Below, piece by piece: positions 1 to 12,003 of a stretch of 64,000 bases of DNA. The stretch is from positions 6,621,474 through 6,685,473 of the forward strand of contig NC_056002.1 of NCBI RefSeq assembly GCF_018446385.1, in the 5' to 3' direction. The position numbers and the translations under genes are program-made. This DNA comes from Zingiber officinale (lineage: Eukaryota; Streptophyta; Magnoliopsida; Zingiberales; Zingiberaceae). Positions within the stretch are counted from its first letter, which is position 1. The number at the start of each line of letters is the position of its first letter. Under the pieces are notes generated by a model that had not been told where the DNA came from, did no database searches, and was given only the letters and a program-made list of their open reading frames with translations.

Positions 1-1187
1 TTGTCGGCTATCGTCCGATCGGCTTCACAAGGCCTCTGTCGCCTGTCGGCTGATGGCGATCGACGGCCGCCACTCCGGGGAACGGGGTGGGCGATTAGAG
101 GAAGACTCCGGCAATCTCTGGTGTTATGTGTGTCCGTCCGGTGAAAGGAGCAGAACATTGGGGTCCATTTCTTCTTCGGCTTGGGCCGCGTGGCAGCTAC
201 CTCTTGCACGTGGGATCTCACATGGGGAGAGCGGACTACTTCGGCCCTCGGTCCTCTGGGCGGCTGATGAGCGGTATTCGACTTCCGCTCGGCGTGGGGA
301 GCCCGTTCGATGGTAGTTTCCTTTCTTCGGGCTGCTTGGGCTTCCTCCACGTTGATGTATTCGTTGGCCCGGTGTAGCATATGATCGTAGTCTCGGGCGG
401 TTTCCGAATAAGCGATCGAAAGAAGTCGCCATCCACCAAGCCTTGTGTGAAGGCATTTATCATGGTTTCCGAGGTGGTCGTTGGAATATCCATAGCTACC
501 CTGTTGAACCGCTGGATATAAGCTCGGAGCGATTTGCGGGCTTCTTGTTTGATGGCAAACAGACTGACACTAGTCTTCTGATAGCGCCGACTGCTTGCGA
601 AGTGGTGGAGGATAGCCGTTCGGAAGTCTTTGAAACTTGAGATAGATCCGTCCGGCAGTCTCCGAAACCATCGTTGAGCCGATCCAGAGAGGGTGGTGAG
701 GAAAACCCGACACTTTACCCCATCTGTGTATTGATGAAGGGTAGCCGTGTTATCAAACTTACCCAAATGATCATCCGGGTCGGTGGTTCCATTGTATTCA
801 CCGATCGCTGGAGGCACATAATGCTTGGGCAGAGGGTCTCGTAGAATAGCCTCTGAAAATTGACGGTTGATCCGCTCGGGCGAGGCGTTCGCTCGGGGGG
901 GGCTTTCCCTTTTTTGTTATCTCGTCTTGGCACTTCATCCGAAAAGATCCTCGATCACGATTAGTTGCTGCGGCTTCAGGAGGAGTGCGGAATAGGGCCC
1001 GATGGAATGCAACTGTAGCCTGCGGTGCTTCCGCTCGGCCTCCTGATGCTGATGTTGCCTGCTGCTCAGGCCGCTCGACTTATGCCTTCTATTTTTGTTC
1101 CACAAGCTTAGCGGCCCTCGACTCGATCAGAGCGTCGAGTTCTTCCGTAAAAAGCGTCACCGTGTGCTGTCGTCCAGCTTCGTCCAT
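1..1187 (-). pseudogene. Gag of gypsy element A (partial, frame-broken)
   Basis: Gag is the capsid precursor of the retrotransposon. The reading starts at an ATG at 1187-1185 with an N-terminus (MDEAGRQ, then an EELDAL block) closely like that of the gag at 12004. It meets a stop after about 30 codons near 1092, and resumes in another frame. From about 817 to 236 there is a long open stretch with the retrotransposon gag core: EYNGTTDPDDHLGKF, RVFLTTLSGSAQRWF and FASSRR motifs. The rest runs off the window. The stop and frame changes make it non-functional. There is no pol in view because it lies beyond the left edge. Confidence 0.8.
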
Positions 1188-1232
1188 TGCTTCCGATCGG
1201 ATGCAGGAGCGTTCCCACAGACGGCGCCAAAT

Positions 1233-2057
1233 TGATCCTGTCCGAATCGCTGAACCAACGGGCGCTGGGCACGTGGCGCTCTCCAAGCTGCTGACGTAGA
1301 TCTCCTGACTGTTCGCACAGATCTTCGACGAACCTGCACAGAAGTCGGGCCAGGAAGGGGTTCCCGGCGACGACCCTCCGACGCTCAAGTCAGGTAAGCG
1401 AATAACGAAGAAGTGGCTCCAAAAATCGTAGAACACGTACCTCTGGTGAAGTGCAAAGCTCCTTATATAGAGCTGGGGAGGAGCTCAGGCACACATACCT
1501 AGGCAAACACGTGTCCTCAGCCCATACCTCAGTAAGGGCCTGTCAGCAAGCTTACCTGACACCATACTGCTACAGTCCAAGCATGTCTTCGATGGGACAG
1601 CGGAACCCCTTGTCGTCAGATTTGGAGCATGGCTGGATTATAAAGCATGCCCGCTGTCAGAATATGTCCCTTGTCCTTTTCTCCTTACTCCCTGTCGGGC
1701 GTCTGGCCGGTCAACACCTGCCTTACGTCCGGCCGGCCATATACAGTGATCTACTTGGGAGATACTTGGTAATGTGCTTTGTGGAGACTGTTAGCAGTAT
1801 GCTACCTTATGTCTTCGGCCGAGCATGCCGTCCGCTCAGCCTTACGGCCCTGTTCAAAGAGCGCCGGAACCCCGACTCCTGCCCGCCTTTTGCCCTCAAT
1901 TGGACATCGGTCGACCGGCCGGGCGGTCGGCCCCCTTTCTCCGGTCGGCATAACGATCCCACACTTTCTAAGTCGTCCGGTCGGGTACCTGGCCCTTTGA
2001 CTTCCACGTGGCGTTGACTCCCCAAGACGGGGGTCCCCTGCTCTTACCTCCGGATCA
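1233..2057 (-). repeat. 5' LTR of gypsy element A
   Basis: 825 bp on the minus strand. It starts TGATCCGGAGGTAAGAG at 2057 and ends GGATCA at 1233. The outer 60 bases match the outer end of the LTR at 11078 (same CCGG...GTAAG, GGGACCCC and CACGTGG blocks). A TATA-like CTATATAAGG lies on the minus strand near 1465-1475, which would be the promoter. The primer-binding motif follows after a 3-bp gap. Confidence 0.8.
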
Positions 2058-2400
2058 ATGGCAAAGAACCTCCCAATGTCATCCATCTTTACGTTCCATA
2101 ACAGGTGGAGAAGATTCTCACAGACGGCGCCAAATTGATCTTGTTCCGAATCTAAGTCAGATGGACCGCGGGGTGAGGTGGATGAAATGTTGATTGAGTC
2201 GCGATGTCCCAGAGGGGGTGTGCTAAGATGACTTCTGTGTTGACCAAGTTGTCAAAAGTCCTCTGGTCAGCACTACCTGTAGCCAGCGACCGGATTGCCC
2301 CGGTCCCTAGTATCCCAAGGCTCGAGGCAGATCCAACGAATATATGAGTAACAGCTTAATAATATAATAATGAGATAAATGAGGGGTGAGTACGAAAAAC
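2058..2400 (-). mobile_element. Second Tat-like gypsy fragment (element B): LTR end, primer site and gag start
   Basis: A second primer-binding-type motif (2132-2116 on the minus strand, TGGCGCCGTCTGTGAGA) is followed on its outer side by the same AAT gap and an LTR-like end (...AAGATCA, edge at 2136). On the inner side a gag-like start (MDDIGRFFAI) begins at 2086 and is cut at 2057 by element A. This indicates A inserted into the first codons of B's gag. The outer end of B's LTR could not be found; it may extend well beyond 2400. Confidence 0.5.
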
Positions 2401-2539
2401 GTACCCTGTCCCAGGGGCATCCTCGGATGGGGCGCTGCTCGAGTTGTTGTGACCCGGAATAGTAAACGAATGCTCTGGACAAGTAGTTGGATCTGACGAC
2501 GCGGAGCCAGGCGTGATGGCACGAAACCAGATGCGACCT

Positions 2540-2639
2540 CGACACGCAGGCCGAGATAAGACATCGACACGCAGGTTGGGATAAGATATCAGTACACAGG
2601 CCGGGATATGAGATCGGCACGCAGGCAAAGATATGAATA
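2540..2639. repeat. Four tandem copies of a 25-bp unit
   Basis: Units start at 2540, 2565, 2590 and 2615 and share CGACACGCAGG followed by a purine-rich GATA-containing half. They diverge moderately from copy to copy. They may lie within the LTR of element B. Confidence 0.75.
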
Positions 2640-4600
2640 ACATCATGAAAGTTAGAACACCGCATTGGCACGACGCTGGAACACCACAACGGCTTGATGG
2701 CCGAAACACAACGGTACGGAGCTGGATAGTGACAACGGCACACAAGACGAAATACAACAACCATACAAGGCTAAATCGAGATTGGAACCGGCACATGGAT
2801 TGTCAGCATGTAGCGGTTGCTAGCGAGGGGGGCTGCGATAAGAGAAGGGATGCCAGCGAAGCCGGCGGCGAGGGTGTTGGTCCAGGCTGTCGGTGTAAGG
2901 GGAGGTGATGCCTCCTTGGCTGGCATCGGCTCTGTCTGGTAGAGGGAAAGGCAGTGCGTGTGGTGGGAAAGGGTTGACGACCGACTAAACTGTTGGCCGA
3001 CGAGGCTGCAACGGTAGCTGAGGTAGTAAAGGCACGACACTTGGGTTGCTACGCGTCTCAGGTGAGGGAAGAGGGGGTTGATGGCGTGGAGGGAGAAGAG
3101 GAAGGAGGGTCTGACGACCACGCTCCTTGGTCGTTGTCGTTGGTCGTCCGAAAGAGGTGGCAGTGGCAGCGGAGAAGGAAACACGACCTCAGAGGCAGTC
3201 GTCCCTTACTGGTGGTGGCAAAGGACGAAGAAGGAGCTCCCCCTCCTCTCTTCCTGGCGGTGACGGCGTCGGCAAGGAACGTGAGAGGAAGGAAGGCAGC
3301 GAAGCTGGCGTTCGCCTGCGTGGGCGTGCAGGTGCAGGTGGGCGACGGTGGCGGCGAGATACGAAGGAGAAACTCTCTCCCCCTTGGTTCGTCGTGGCGG
3401 CGGAGAGAAAAAGGAATCGGCACCCCCCCTCCCCCCCAAAAAAAAAGACCACTCTTTTCGCTGTCTACATTGCTCTAAGATGGATTGCTACAGTAAAAAT
3501 GACCAAAATGCCCCTCCTCCTTCTCCTAATTACTCCTCTACCCTTAATCAATATCCGCATCAACATGTAAATACAAGGCTCGAATTACATTGAACCAAGC
3601 AGACTCGTATGAGTACAATTTGCGCATGTCGAATGTCAGATCGGTTGGGGCAAAATTCACCCAAACAAATCAAGTCATTATGCGAGCATTCGGGTACAAA
3701 TTCAATTCACCATGACCACCAATATTGAATGGGGATCATAATTAACCGTTATATATTAAGAAACAAACGACTCACGACAGTCTCGAAGTACAACTTGAGG
3801 CGGCGGGAAGAATCTATTTTAAGGACATTGTTTCTAACGCATGCCTCAACATCACTGTCTGACTGCGTACAACAATCCATTCAGCCTCGATCAACACTTG
3901 GCAATCGGAGACGTTTCTTCCTGATTCGGTCACTTGAGAGAACTTGTCCTGACTTCACTGCATTTGAGATCTTCCTCTCTCGATTCAGCGTCTGTTCAGA
4001 CGACTTGTTTCTTGACTCGGCAGCATTCAGAATTAACCCAGGAGAACTTATCCCGACTCGGCTGCACTCTGCATCTTCCTCTCCCAACTCAACAACACTC
4101 AGAATCCATTCGGCAAAACTAGTCCTGACTCAATAACACTCGGCTGTTAGACGACTTGGTATTTGGCGACTCAGACAAGTCACACGTCGCTAATCAGGCA
4201 GTTAGGTGACATTCCTACTCAGATTCACCGAAAGTTTATCAAAACCAGTTCTATGACAATTTAATATTATCGGCTCATGTCTCTTAATACATAAGACTGA
4301 TTTGATGCCGTAGTAGTTTCAATTTCAGTACTTTTTTTCCCTCGCCGATGGCAATTGGAAGATTGTCTAAGCTACTGTAAACCTAGATCCCAATTCTTAT
4401 AACTACAACCTCGGGCAGCGAGGAAAGGGATGAGAGTATAAGGTTTATCCATTGAAAGTGGCAAAACATGCATACAACTATATCGGCTTAAAACATCAAA
4501 GAGATAGGACAAGACACACTAAACAATTATTCCAAAACAGAAGGAAAGAAAAAATTCATGGAAATGCGGAACCTTAACTATAAAGAATCATCATCTATGA
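2640..4600. other. Gene-free stretch, first half GC- and G-rich, second half unique low-copy looking
   Basis: 2880-3450 is strongly G/purine-rich on the plus strand (GGAGG, GGTGG and GGCGG runs) and ends in a C-run followed by an A-run near 3424-3447. All six frames are open over parts of it, as expected from base composition, and none looks like a protein family I recognise. 3850-4200 contains degenerate, repeatedly similar phrases built on GACTCGGC and CATTCAG, possibly an old short-unit array. No gene is supported. Confidence 0.5.
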
Positions 4601-4649
4601 TACGAATGATGCACCGCCGACCACCTTGCACGATCTGCTCTTTAATTAA

Positions 4650-6092
4650 TCAGGCAACAGCAGGCATGTCCTTGAGCCATGCGTCCAGAGGCTTCCCAAT
4701 CGAGTAAACGATGAACCCAATCTCCCTGAGCTTCTGCGGGTCGACCACATTGCGGCCGTCGAAGAAGAAGGCCGGCTTCTGCATGTTGTCATAGATCTTC
4801 TGGTAATCCAACTCCTTGAACTCATTCCATTCCGTGAGGATGCAAACGCCGTGCGCCCCCTTGGTCGCCTCGTATGCGTCCCAGGCAACGCTCACCTGCT
4901 TCACGGCAGTCGGGCTCGTCGGCTGAAGGTGCACCGGATGGTCCCAATCGAACTTGCTCATCGCTATGTCGCGTTGGATCTGGTCCTCCGTCACCTGGGG
5001 GTCGTAAATGCTGATCTTGGCCTTGTCCCCCAACAGTCCCTTGCAAACATCGATGGCAGGGGTCTCCCTCGTGTCGCCCGTGTCCTTCTTGAAGGCGAAT
5101 CCCAGCACGGCAATCTTTTTCCCGGCGACGGTGTTGAACATGGAGGCGACGACGCGGTTCACAAAGCGGCTCTTCTGGTAGTCATTGATCTTAATGACCT
5201 GCCTCCAGTAGTTGGCCACCTCCGGCAGGCCGTTGCACTCGCATATGTAGACGAGATTAAGGATATCTTTCTGGAAACAGGACCCTCCGAATCCGACACT
5301 AGCGTTGAGGAATTTAGGGCCGATCCTTGAATCTTTGCCGACGGCGTAGGCCACCTCGGAAACATCGGCTCCGGTAGCCTCGCAGAGTGCAGAAATAGCA
5401 TTGACCGAAGATATCCTCTGTGCCAAGAAGGCATTCGCCGCCAGCTTCGAGAGCTCTGCCGACCACAGGTTGGTTGTTATGATACGGTCCTCGGGTACCC
5501 AATGAGCGTAAACGTCTTTCAAGGCTTGAACAGCCTTGCGGCCCTCCGGAGTCTCCCGGCCGCCGATGAGAACCCGGTCAGGCTTGAACAGGTCGTCGAT
5601 GGCCGTGCCCTCTGCGAGAAACTCTGGGTTCGAGAGAATCTGATAGTTGATGCCTTTGCTGTTGTGAGTCAGAATCTTCTCGATGGCCTCCGCGGTCTTG
5701 ACCGGAACTGTGGATTTCTCGACCACGATCTTGTCGGACTTGGAAACGTCGGCGATCATGCGAGCCGCGCTTTCCCAGTAGGTGAGGTCGGCAGCCTTTC
5801 CTGCTCCGAGGCCGCGAGTCTTCGTGGGAGTGTTCACGGAGACGAAGATGATATCGGCCTCGGCGACATGCTGCTCGACGTTGCTACTGAAGAAAAGGTT
5901 CCTTCCGCGGCACTGCTTGACGACCTCATCGAGGCCTGGCTCGTAAATAGGGAGACGATCGCTGTTCCATGCTGCGATGCGGCTCACGGAGATGTCGACG
6001 ACGTAGACCTCGACGGAGGGGCACTTGAAGGCGATCACGGCCATGGTTGGTCCGCCGACGTAGCCAGCACCAATGCAGCATATCTTCACCAT
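4650..6092 (-). CDS. UGD: UDP-glucose 6-dehydrogenase
   Basis: This cytosolic NAD-dependent enzyme oxidises UDP-glucose to UDP-glucuronate, the precursor for pectin and hemicellulose sugars of the cell wall. The ATG at 6092 gives an uninterrupted 480-residue protein, the usual length in plants; an in-frame extension upstream of that ATG does not resemble the family. The N-terminal Rossmann motif GAGYVGG is at residues 8-14, the NTPTK and EKSTVPV segments at 87-91 and 125-131. The catalytic cysteine is Cys272 in FGGSC, with Lys216, Asn220 and Asp276 at the family positions. The C-terminal UDP-binding domain begins with the [11 protein letters not shown] segment. The coding part has no intron, as is common for plant UGD genes. 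I see no frameshift or missing active-site residue. Confidence 0.97.
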   Translation of the reverse strand: MVKICCIGAGYVGGPTMAVIAFKCPSVEVYVVDISVSRIAAWNSDRLPIYEPGLDEVVKQCRGRNLFFSSNVEQHVAEADIIFVSVNTPTKTRGLGAGKAADLTYWESAARMIADVSKSDKIVVEKSTVPVKTAEAIEKILTHNSKGINYQILSNPEFLAEGTAIDDLFKPDRVLIGGRETPEGRKAVQALKDVYAHWVPEDRIITTNLWSAELSKLAANAFLAQRISSVNAISALCEATGADVSEVAYAVGKDSRIGPKFLNASVGFGGSCFQKDILNLVYICECNGLPEVANYWRQVIKINDYQKSRFVNRVVASMFNTVAGKKIAVLGFAFKKDTGDTRETPAIDVCKGLLGDKAKISIYDPQVTEDQIQRDIAMSKFDWDHPVHLQPTSPTAVKQVSVAWDAYEATKGAHGVCILTEWNEFKELDYQKIYDNMQKPAFFFDGRNVVDPQKLREIGFIVYSIGKPLDAWLKDMPAVA

Positions 6093-6500
6093 GTTTCCTG
6101 CAATTGAGCGACTTATCAAAACGCCGACTACTTGGATTGGATTGGATGGATGATCTTTGAAAACAGAAGATCTAACAGAAGATCCCAAATCAGTTTCATT
6201 ACTGAAAATACCACCATGGTTTGGATCTAGATCCGGAAGAATAAAAATAAGTTGCAGAGGAAACCGAAAACGGATCTAGCATCCCAACTCACCTTAGATC
6301 GATAAATTAAAATTTTTTTCTTAAAAAAAAAAAACAGAGCCTCAAGAGGGAACAGGAATTTTAAGCATAAAAAATATTTAAAAGATCACCTTAGCTTGAA
6401 GGGGCTCTCAGCCTGACTCTGGCTCCGGCGAAGGGCTGAGAGAAGAGAATGAGAAGAAAGGGTGGTGCTTGAAGAAGATGGTAGCTCCTCTCCTTAAATA
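6093..6500 (-). promoter_or_regulatory. UGD promoter and 5' leader with a probable leader intron
   Basis: A TATA-like TATTTAA lies on the minus strand at 6500-6494, about 400 bp upstream of the UGD start codon. Just before the ATG is a good 3' splice site (TTGCAG, AG at 6099-6098). Two candidate 5' splice sites exist: AAG/GTGATC at 6389 and AAG/GTGAGT at 6292. This suggests a leader intron of about 290 or 195 bp, consistent with the known leader intron of several plant UGD genes. Which donor is used cannot be decided from sequence. Confidence 0.6.
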
Positions 6501-6509
6501 CCCAAACTC

Positions 6510-8200
6510 GTTGAGATCTACTGCCCCCTCCTTCCAAGAACCAGCCGTGAAAATGGCCAGATTTTACCAGCTTAGTTGGACAGCTCAACACGTCTTGGAG
6601 CAACTTCAAAGTCTACCAAACTTAAGAAAAGAGGGGGACCGAGTCTTTTTATTGTTTAGCTCATGTTCCGAATTATTCTATATTCTATATTCTATATTCT
6701 AATTCTATATTCCAGGAAATAAAGGTTTTGCTTTCATGAATGCCAAAATAATAATATTTATACTCGAAACAGAATTAGAAAGAAAACAAAACAAAACAAA
6801 ACATTATTGGTAAGGGTAAAGACGGCTTCTATCGCATGTATCTATCCAGGTAAATCAGAAACCTTTGAATTCAAGGAAGACGGCTATTCCAGACCTAACA
6901 CTCAAGTGACATGTAAGTTATTTTCTTGATTATAAACTAAATGGGAGCACATGTTTCGTTTAGTAACAGTTAGGTTGTGCGTACTAACAAAAATGCCGAG
7001 TAAAACTAAAATGATTGAAAAATTCAAAAACAAGGGGAAACAAATTTAGGTGACAGGGTGCTGTCGGTGGCGTTGCTCGGCCAAACCCGCTTGTTTGCTT
7101 GCTGGAAACTGAAGCCTCGCCGTTCAATTGGCTGACTTGAAGATTCCACTCCTAATTTAATTGATTGATGGAGCGAGTCCATGTGATGCGAATGGGCATG
7201 GAGCATTGGGACACTTCACCAACCTCACTTGGTCATTTATTTGGACTCCATTCACTTCAGGTCAGCAATAAGAACATGTCATATAAAAATATCTTACGGG
7301 TTAGTTTCACATGGGAAATGGTACCTTCGTGTGAGATTTTGGACCCATGTATTCACAAGTATCTTGTTTGGATGCAATTCATAAATCTTATTTGTAAAAT
7401 CAAAGGTCAAGGTCATGATAGTTATGGGAAACTAATGAAGAAGACTTTTTTTTGTTTCTTGATCGAGTTCTCCGGTCTAGTTGAGTTTGGCCAACTTCTC
7501 TAATCTGGTTCGTGTTCAGCTGCCCGTCAGCTAAATGGTAGAATTTCATAGTGTAAAATTTAAAGCTCGATTCTTATACACTTTGGAGGATCTACTCAAC
7601 AAGGATCTAGCCAGAATGGCCTGAGCTAATTAAGCTATATTTTTCAGGGTGAAACTATTCACTAATTCTCAAGGGCCAATAGATCTTGATCCTTCTTAAT
7701 TACATATGAATCAAACGTCCCATAAATTTGTTTCTACGATTCTTGATAGTTTTTCTTAGGTAACATATGAATCTTTCATGCGTGGAAAAATCGCATAAAT
7801 ACAAATGGACGATGTGACAACGAACCAATTTGATAGAGTAATACAAAATGTCCCATAATGAATCTGGACCATTGCCTTCCTTAGTTTCCGCACCGTCCTC
7901 ATTGTCGTCTTTCCTCTATTACAGGATCATTTACTTTTCGCTATCTTAGCGACCCTGTGCCGGCCCACCTTTGAATTTTCCAAGTTATGACGATCTGATG
8001 ATTTACTGCCGTTGACTGTGCTATTGTGTTGCATTATTCAAATATAAGTATTTGGAGCGAAATTAGATGAGAATGGAGCAGAACTTAGATTAAATAAAAT
8101 ATGGAGTTAATTTATAATTCATCGTTAAATAACTTTTATGATTTAGTACATGACAGCATATAGAATTACTGACTTTCTTTTGATGGTAAAAAGTGAATAC
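6510..8200. other. Intergenic sequence without a recognisable gene
   Basis: AT-rich, with a short TCTATAT repeat near 6675-6705. No open frame resembles a known protein, and no terminal repeats of a mobile element were found. Confidence 0.5.
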
Positions 8201-8214
8201 GTTTTTTTTCAGCG

Positions 8215-8392
8215 TCTCCATCAATTCGTTTCAAGATCAACACGGAAAAAAATAAATCACGGACAATTATTTTGGAATAATAACTAACATATAAGGAAAA
8301 TATTTACCTCGATTTTATCAAGATTCGAACTTCAAATCTCATGATGATAACTTTTTATGTGCTAACCACTAGACCGTCATAAAAAGACCGAG
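8215..8392 (-). mobile_element. Probable tRNA-derived SINE
   Basis: Read on the minus strand from about 8392, a pol III box-A-like segment (TCTAGTGGTTAGCA) is followed about 35 bp later by a box-B-like segment (AAGTTCGAATCTTG). A non-tRNA body and a T/A-rich tail follow. This is the layout of plant tRNA-derived SINEs. The tRNA-like part cannot fold into a complete cloverleaf, so it is not a tRNA gene. No clear flanking duplication was found. Confidence 0.5.
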
Positions 8393-8775
8393 TTACTCAT
8401 CTTCCCTTGATTTGTATTGACGTGATTCGATAGTCTCTTAGTTTGTATCATGTGGTTCGTTAAAGTCATGAGTTCCTCCCAGTGTTACATGCGCTTAACA
8501 TGCGTCTCTCCAAACTAGGTAGAAGTCCGACTAAAGTATGTTGCTTCAGCTAGATTCGCATGTCTCACGTACTAAATGGGATGCTTCTTACTCCACTAAA
8601 AACATGAAAAGAAAACAAATGGATTCCGGCTTCCTCACCATTTAATAATTTATGCATACTTGTTCAATCTAGAATTCTTGTCTATTTTTTCCTTCTTGCT
8701 GAAATAGGAGTACATCGGATCTATCAGTCATAAAATAGTGTGGTTGGGTCCAACCCTACTTCATTTCATTTATAT

Positions 8776-8960
8776 AGAAATTAAGAAAGAAAAAAAATTA
8801 ATCATATTATTAATTCTAAAATAAATATTAGAAATATAAAAATATAAAATTTTATACGACTAAGTTAAGAAATCCTAACTCTTAAATAGAAAATAGAAAA
8901 TAAAAAAACTAAATTATCTTAAAAATTATAAATAAATAAATATATATAATCTAATATCCT
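8776..8960 (-). repeat. 3' LTR of copia element H (degenerate)
   Basis: Shares an ordered series of blocks with 24772-24945: AATATTAGAAAT, CTAAGTTAA, AATCCTAA, CTAAATAGAAAA and a TATATATAATCT end. Both are strongly AT-rich and have diverged considerably. The purine-rich stretch expected upstream of a copia 3' LTR is recognisable only as a weak GAGAGGAT remnant. Confidence 0.6.
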
Positions 8961-9199
8961 CTCAAACTCACAATGTTACAACTAAACGTATTGAGAGTTT
9001 GTTAGATAAGAAACAAAAGCATGAAGCGGAATGTGTCTTGGTAAACATATCATCAATTTATGAATTTAAAAAAACATAAAACGATGTGATAATATCAAAG
9101 ATAATGACAAATAATGTAACAATCAATTTCAATATATTACGTCCACTCATGAAAAACTTAATTACGCACAATTTGAATAACATTATCACAATATAACAG

Positions 9200-11077
9200 A
9201 ATAGGTTGATGAAAAGATACACAAATCCGCAAGCAACTAACACAACCAAACTATCTCACAAGTAGTTGAGATCATTGCACGATACTCAGCTTCCATGAAA
9301 AGTCTAGAAATAATATTTTATTTCTTAGTCTTCTAAGAAATGAGGGATCACCAAGAAAAATGCAAAAACTAGTAGTACATTTGTGATCCATAAGATCACC
9401 AACCCAATCAGCATTAGAGTATGCACGTAACTCCAGAAATGAAGTAAAAGAAAATAAAAGAGTTTGAAATTGAGTGTACCGAAGATATCTAAGAATACGA
9501 AGAATAACAACTCAATGAATTGTAGTTGGTGCAACCACAAATTGACTAACCACATAAACAACATATGTAATATCTAGATGAGTCACGGTGAGATAAACTA
9601 AGCTTCCAATAATAGTTTAGTATAAAATAGGATCTGACAAAGGTAAGCTATCAGAGGAAGAATATCATGCATTAGTCTCAATAGGCGTATCAACGACTCT
9701 ATTATCAGTAAGACGTGCACGCTCAAACAAATCAGATATATACTTTGACTGAGATAAAAGATAACTTTTTGAAAAATAGACGACCTCAATGCCCAGAAAG
9801 TAGCATAATATACCCAAGCTTTTCAAAACAAGACAACGAGCAAACTCAAACTTTGAAGAAGCAATTCCATCATAATCATCACTAGTAATAATCATGTTAT
9901 CAACATATAATGATAAAAAAATACAACATGCATTCGTACATCTGACAAATAATATTGAATCATAATTACTAGGATGAAAACTAAGCAAAGTAATCACTGT
10001 AAAGAACTTCTCAAATCAACACGAAATGCTTATTTGAGACCATAAAACGCTTACAAAGCCTACAAATTTAACTAGGTTGATGTGAAATACGAGGTGTCAT
10101 ATAAACTTCTTTATGAAGATTACCAATTAGAAATGTATTTTTAACATCCATCTGAGATATTCTCCATCGACAAACAGAAACAACAACAATCAAAGTACAA
10201 ATAATTGTTATTTTTACAATAAGAACAAATGTTTCCTCATAATCCAAGACATACTCCTAAGAATAAATTTTAGCAATAAGACGAACTTTGTATCGTTCGA
10301 CAAATCCATCAAATTTAGTTTTGATCTTATATACTCAACGATAACCAATAGTGTGTTTTCCTGATGGCAATGATACCAAATCCCATGTATGAATTTGATG
10401 CAAAACAGTTAATTCTCAGCCATAGCATTTTGCAAAAGTGGATTACGAACAACTTCTCTATATGATACATGCTCAAAAAGACAATGAATAGGTGAAGCAA
10501 AATTTGATAATTTAGTAAACTTACACACATGAGTTGACTGATGATAGTGGAGAGAAGAATTATCTGCAATCTCAAGAGATAATTGAGTAATGACAGAAGG
10601 AGGAGCATGTGGGGCAGATATCTCAGGAATCAAAGAACCAGTTTCAGTTGAGCTACCAGTAGGAGTTGTGAGTGAAGCTTTCTCAGTGTCGGTATTGAAA
10701 GGCTCAATGATGCAAACTAGCAAGAATATAAATAAATGGAATAGACATACAATTTTTGACTAACGAGATTAAAGCAACAATATCTTTTTTGACTAACACC
10801 ATAATCCAAAAAGTCACAAAGAGCAAACCAAGGAGCTAACTTATTACACTTGACATGTGGATGAAGGATGAATCAAGTACAACCAAAAACACGCAAAGAG
10901 GAATAGACAAGAACATGCCATACAATTTATCAAAAAGGTGACAAACTTGAATTATGTGAGGTTAGAATTCTATTAATCACGTGAACGGCGGTAAGAATTG
11001 CTTCCTCCCAAAATGCATTAAGAACATTGGCAGATAAGAAAAATGAATTGGTTGTTTCAACAAGATGTCTATATTTC
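9200..11077 (-). pseudogene. Copia pol fragment: end of integrase, reverse transcriptase, RNase H (element H)
   Basis: Continuing from the gypsy insertion point, the minus strand encodes the integrase C-terminal part (RHLVETTNS, then NVLNAFWEEA near 11060-10990). Reverse transcriptase follows, with the copia YVDNMIIT motif (a YVDDM variant, near 9910-9890) and GIEVVYFSKSYLLSQSKY near 9800-9740. A degenerate RNase H/linker region runs on to about 9200. Several stops and frame changes interrupt it, and the second catalytic aspartate of YVDD is an asparagine. It is a dead copy. Confidence 0.75.
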
Positions 11078-11958
11078 TGATCCGGTGGTAAGGACAGGGG
11101 ACCCTCGTTGGCGGAAAGTCAACGACACGTGGAGGTCAAAGGTCAAGAGATTCAACCCTCAGACCCGACCGACCGGACTGAGAGGGCCGACCGGCATCGA
11201 CCGACCGGAATGAGATGGTCGACCGGCCGAGAATCCCCCGAGCCGAATAAAAGACAACCCGACCAGGAGTCGAGTTTCCGATGCTCAAATGTAAAAAGAT
11301 TTCAGGGTCGAGCGGGATGTCCGTTCGGCCGAGGCACAAGGCAACAAAGGTAGGCAGGAGCAATCTCATCCGAGCATAAGACCGGGAGTCCTCCAAGTCG
11401 GACCGATATCTACAACCAGGGCAGAAGTGATATGCATGTCGAGCGACCGAACCGCTCGGCCCTGGAACAGACAGGAGGCGCAAGAGGACAAAGGAGACAG
11501 GGGATAACATCATCCTCGAGACATCTGCTGCCGACAAGCAGCAGAGTTGGCGGCCGAGCCGTACACAGGATCATACAGTGGAAGCTTCCACCGTCACATC
11601 CGGGATATGCTTGGACGATTGCGGAATGGCGTCAGAGGTACTTTTCTGACATGGGCTCGTTAATGTATGTTTGGGGAAGCGTGCACGCATCGAGAAGCGT
11701 GCCCTCAGCTCCCCGGGGTCCTATATAAGGACCCCCAGACGTCGACGAAGGTATGCACAATCCACACTGTAGCCACAGTTACGCTGCCTCTCTCATTTCT
11801 CGTTGCATGACTTGAGCGTCGAAGGACCGTCGCTGGGAAACCCCCCCCCCCCCGGCTCGGCTTCTTTACAGGTTCGTCGGAGATCTACACCGCCAGCCGG
11901 AGACAGCGGAGCGTGCCACGTCCCCAGCGTCCATCGACTCAGCGCTCGAACAGGATCA
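11078..11958 (+). repeat. 5' LTR of element R
   Basis: 881 bp, TGATCCGG...GGATCA. A TATA box (TATATAAG) is at 11722-11729, followed by a short leader. A run of 13 C residues at 11841-11853 is only 7 C long in the other LTR, so its length may be unreliable. The two LTRs differ at many positions, several percent by eye. Confidence 0.95.
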
Positions 11959-11961
11959 AAT

Positions 11962-11979
11962 TGGCGCCATCTGTGAGAA
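11962..11979 (+). other. Primer-binding site of element R
   Basis: TGGCGCCATCTGTGAGAA starts 3 bp after the LTR end. Elements A and B carry TGGCGCCGTCTGTG at the same offset, so the A at 11969 is probably a G-to-A change. The primer tRNA is not assigned here. Confidence 0.75.
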
Positions 11980-12003
11980 CGCACCTGAATCCGAGCCTAG
12001 AAG

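Larger units (their letters stand above)
1..2057 (-). mobile_element. Partial Tat-type Ty3/gypsy retrotransposon (element A), 5' LTR plus gag, running off the left edge
   Basis: Read on the minus strand this is a 5' LTR (2057 to 1233), a primer-binding-type motif (1229-1213, TGGCGCCGTCTGTGGGA) and a gag gene that runs off the window at position 1. The LTR edge, the 3-bp AAT gap and the primer site are arranged exactly as in the complete element at 11078-22442, and the two gag proteins are clearly related, so both belong to the same broad Tat lineage although their LTR bodies differ. The element sits inside the gag start of another Tat-like element (B). The distal end lies outside the window, so no target duplication can be checked. 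Confidence 0.85.

Noticed and set aside
4822-6107. Open frames overlapping UGD in other frames
   Set aside because: GC-rich codon bias of UGD leaves shadow frames open; no independent support.
8320-8392. Possible tRNA gene on the minus strand
   Set aside because: Only the pol III boxes match; no anticodon or acceptor stems. Fits a tRNA-derived SINE better.
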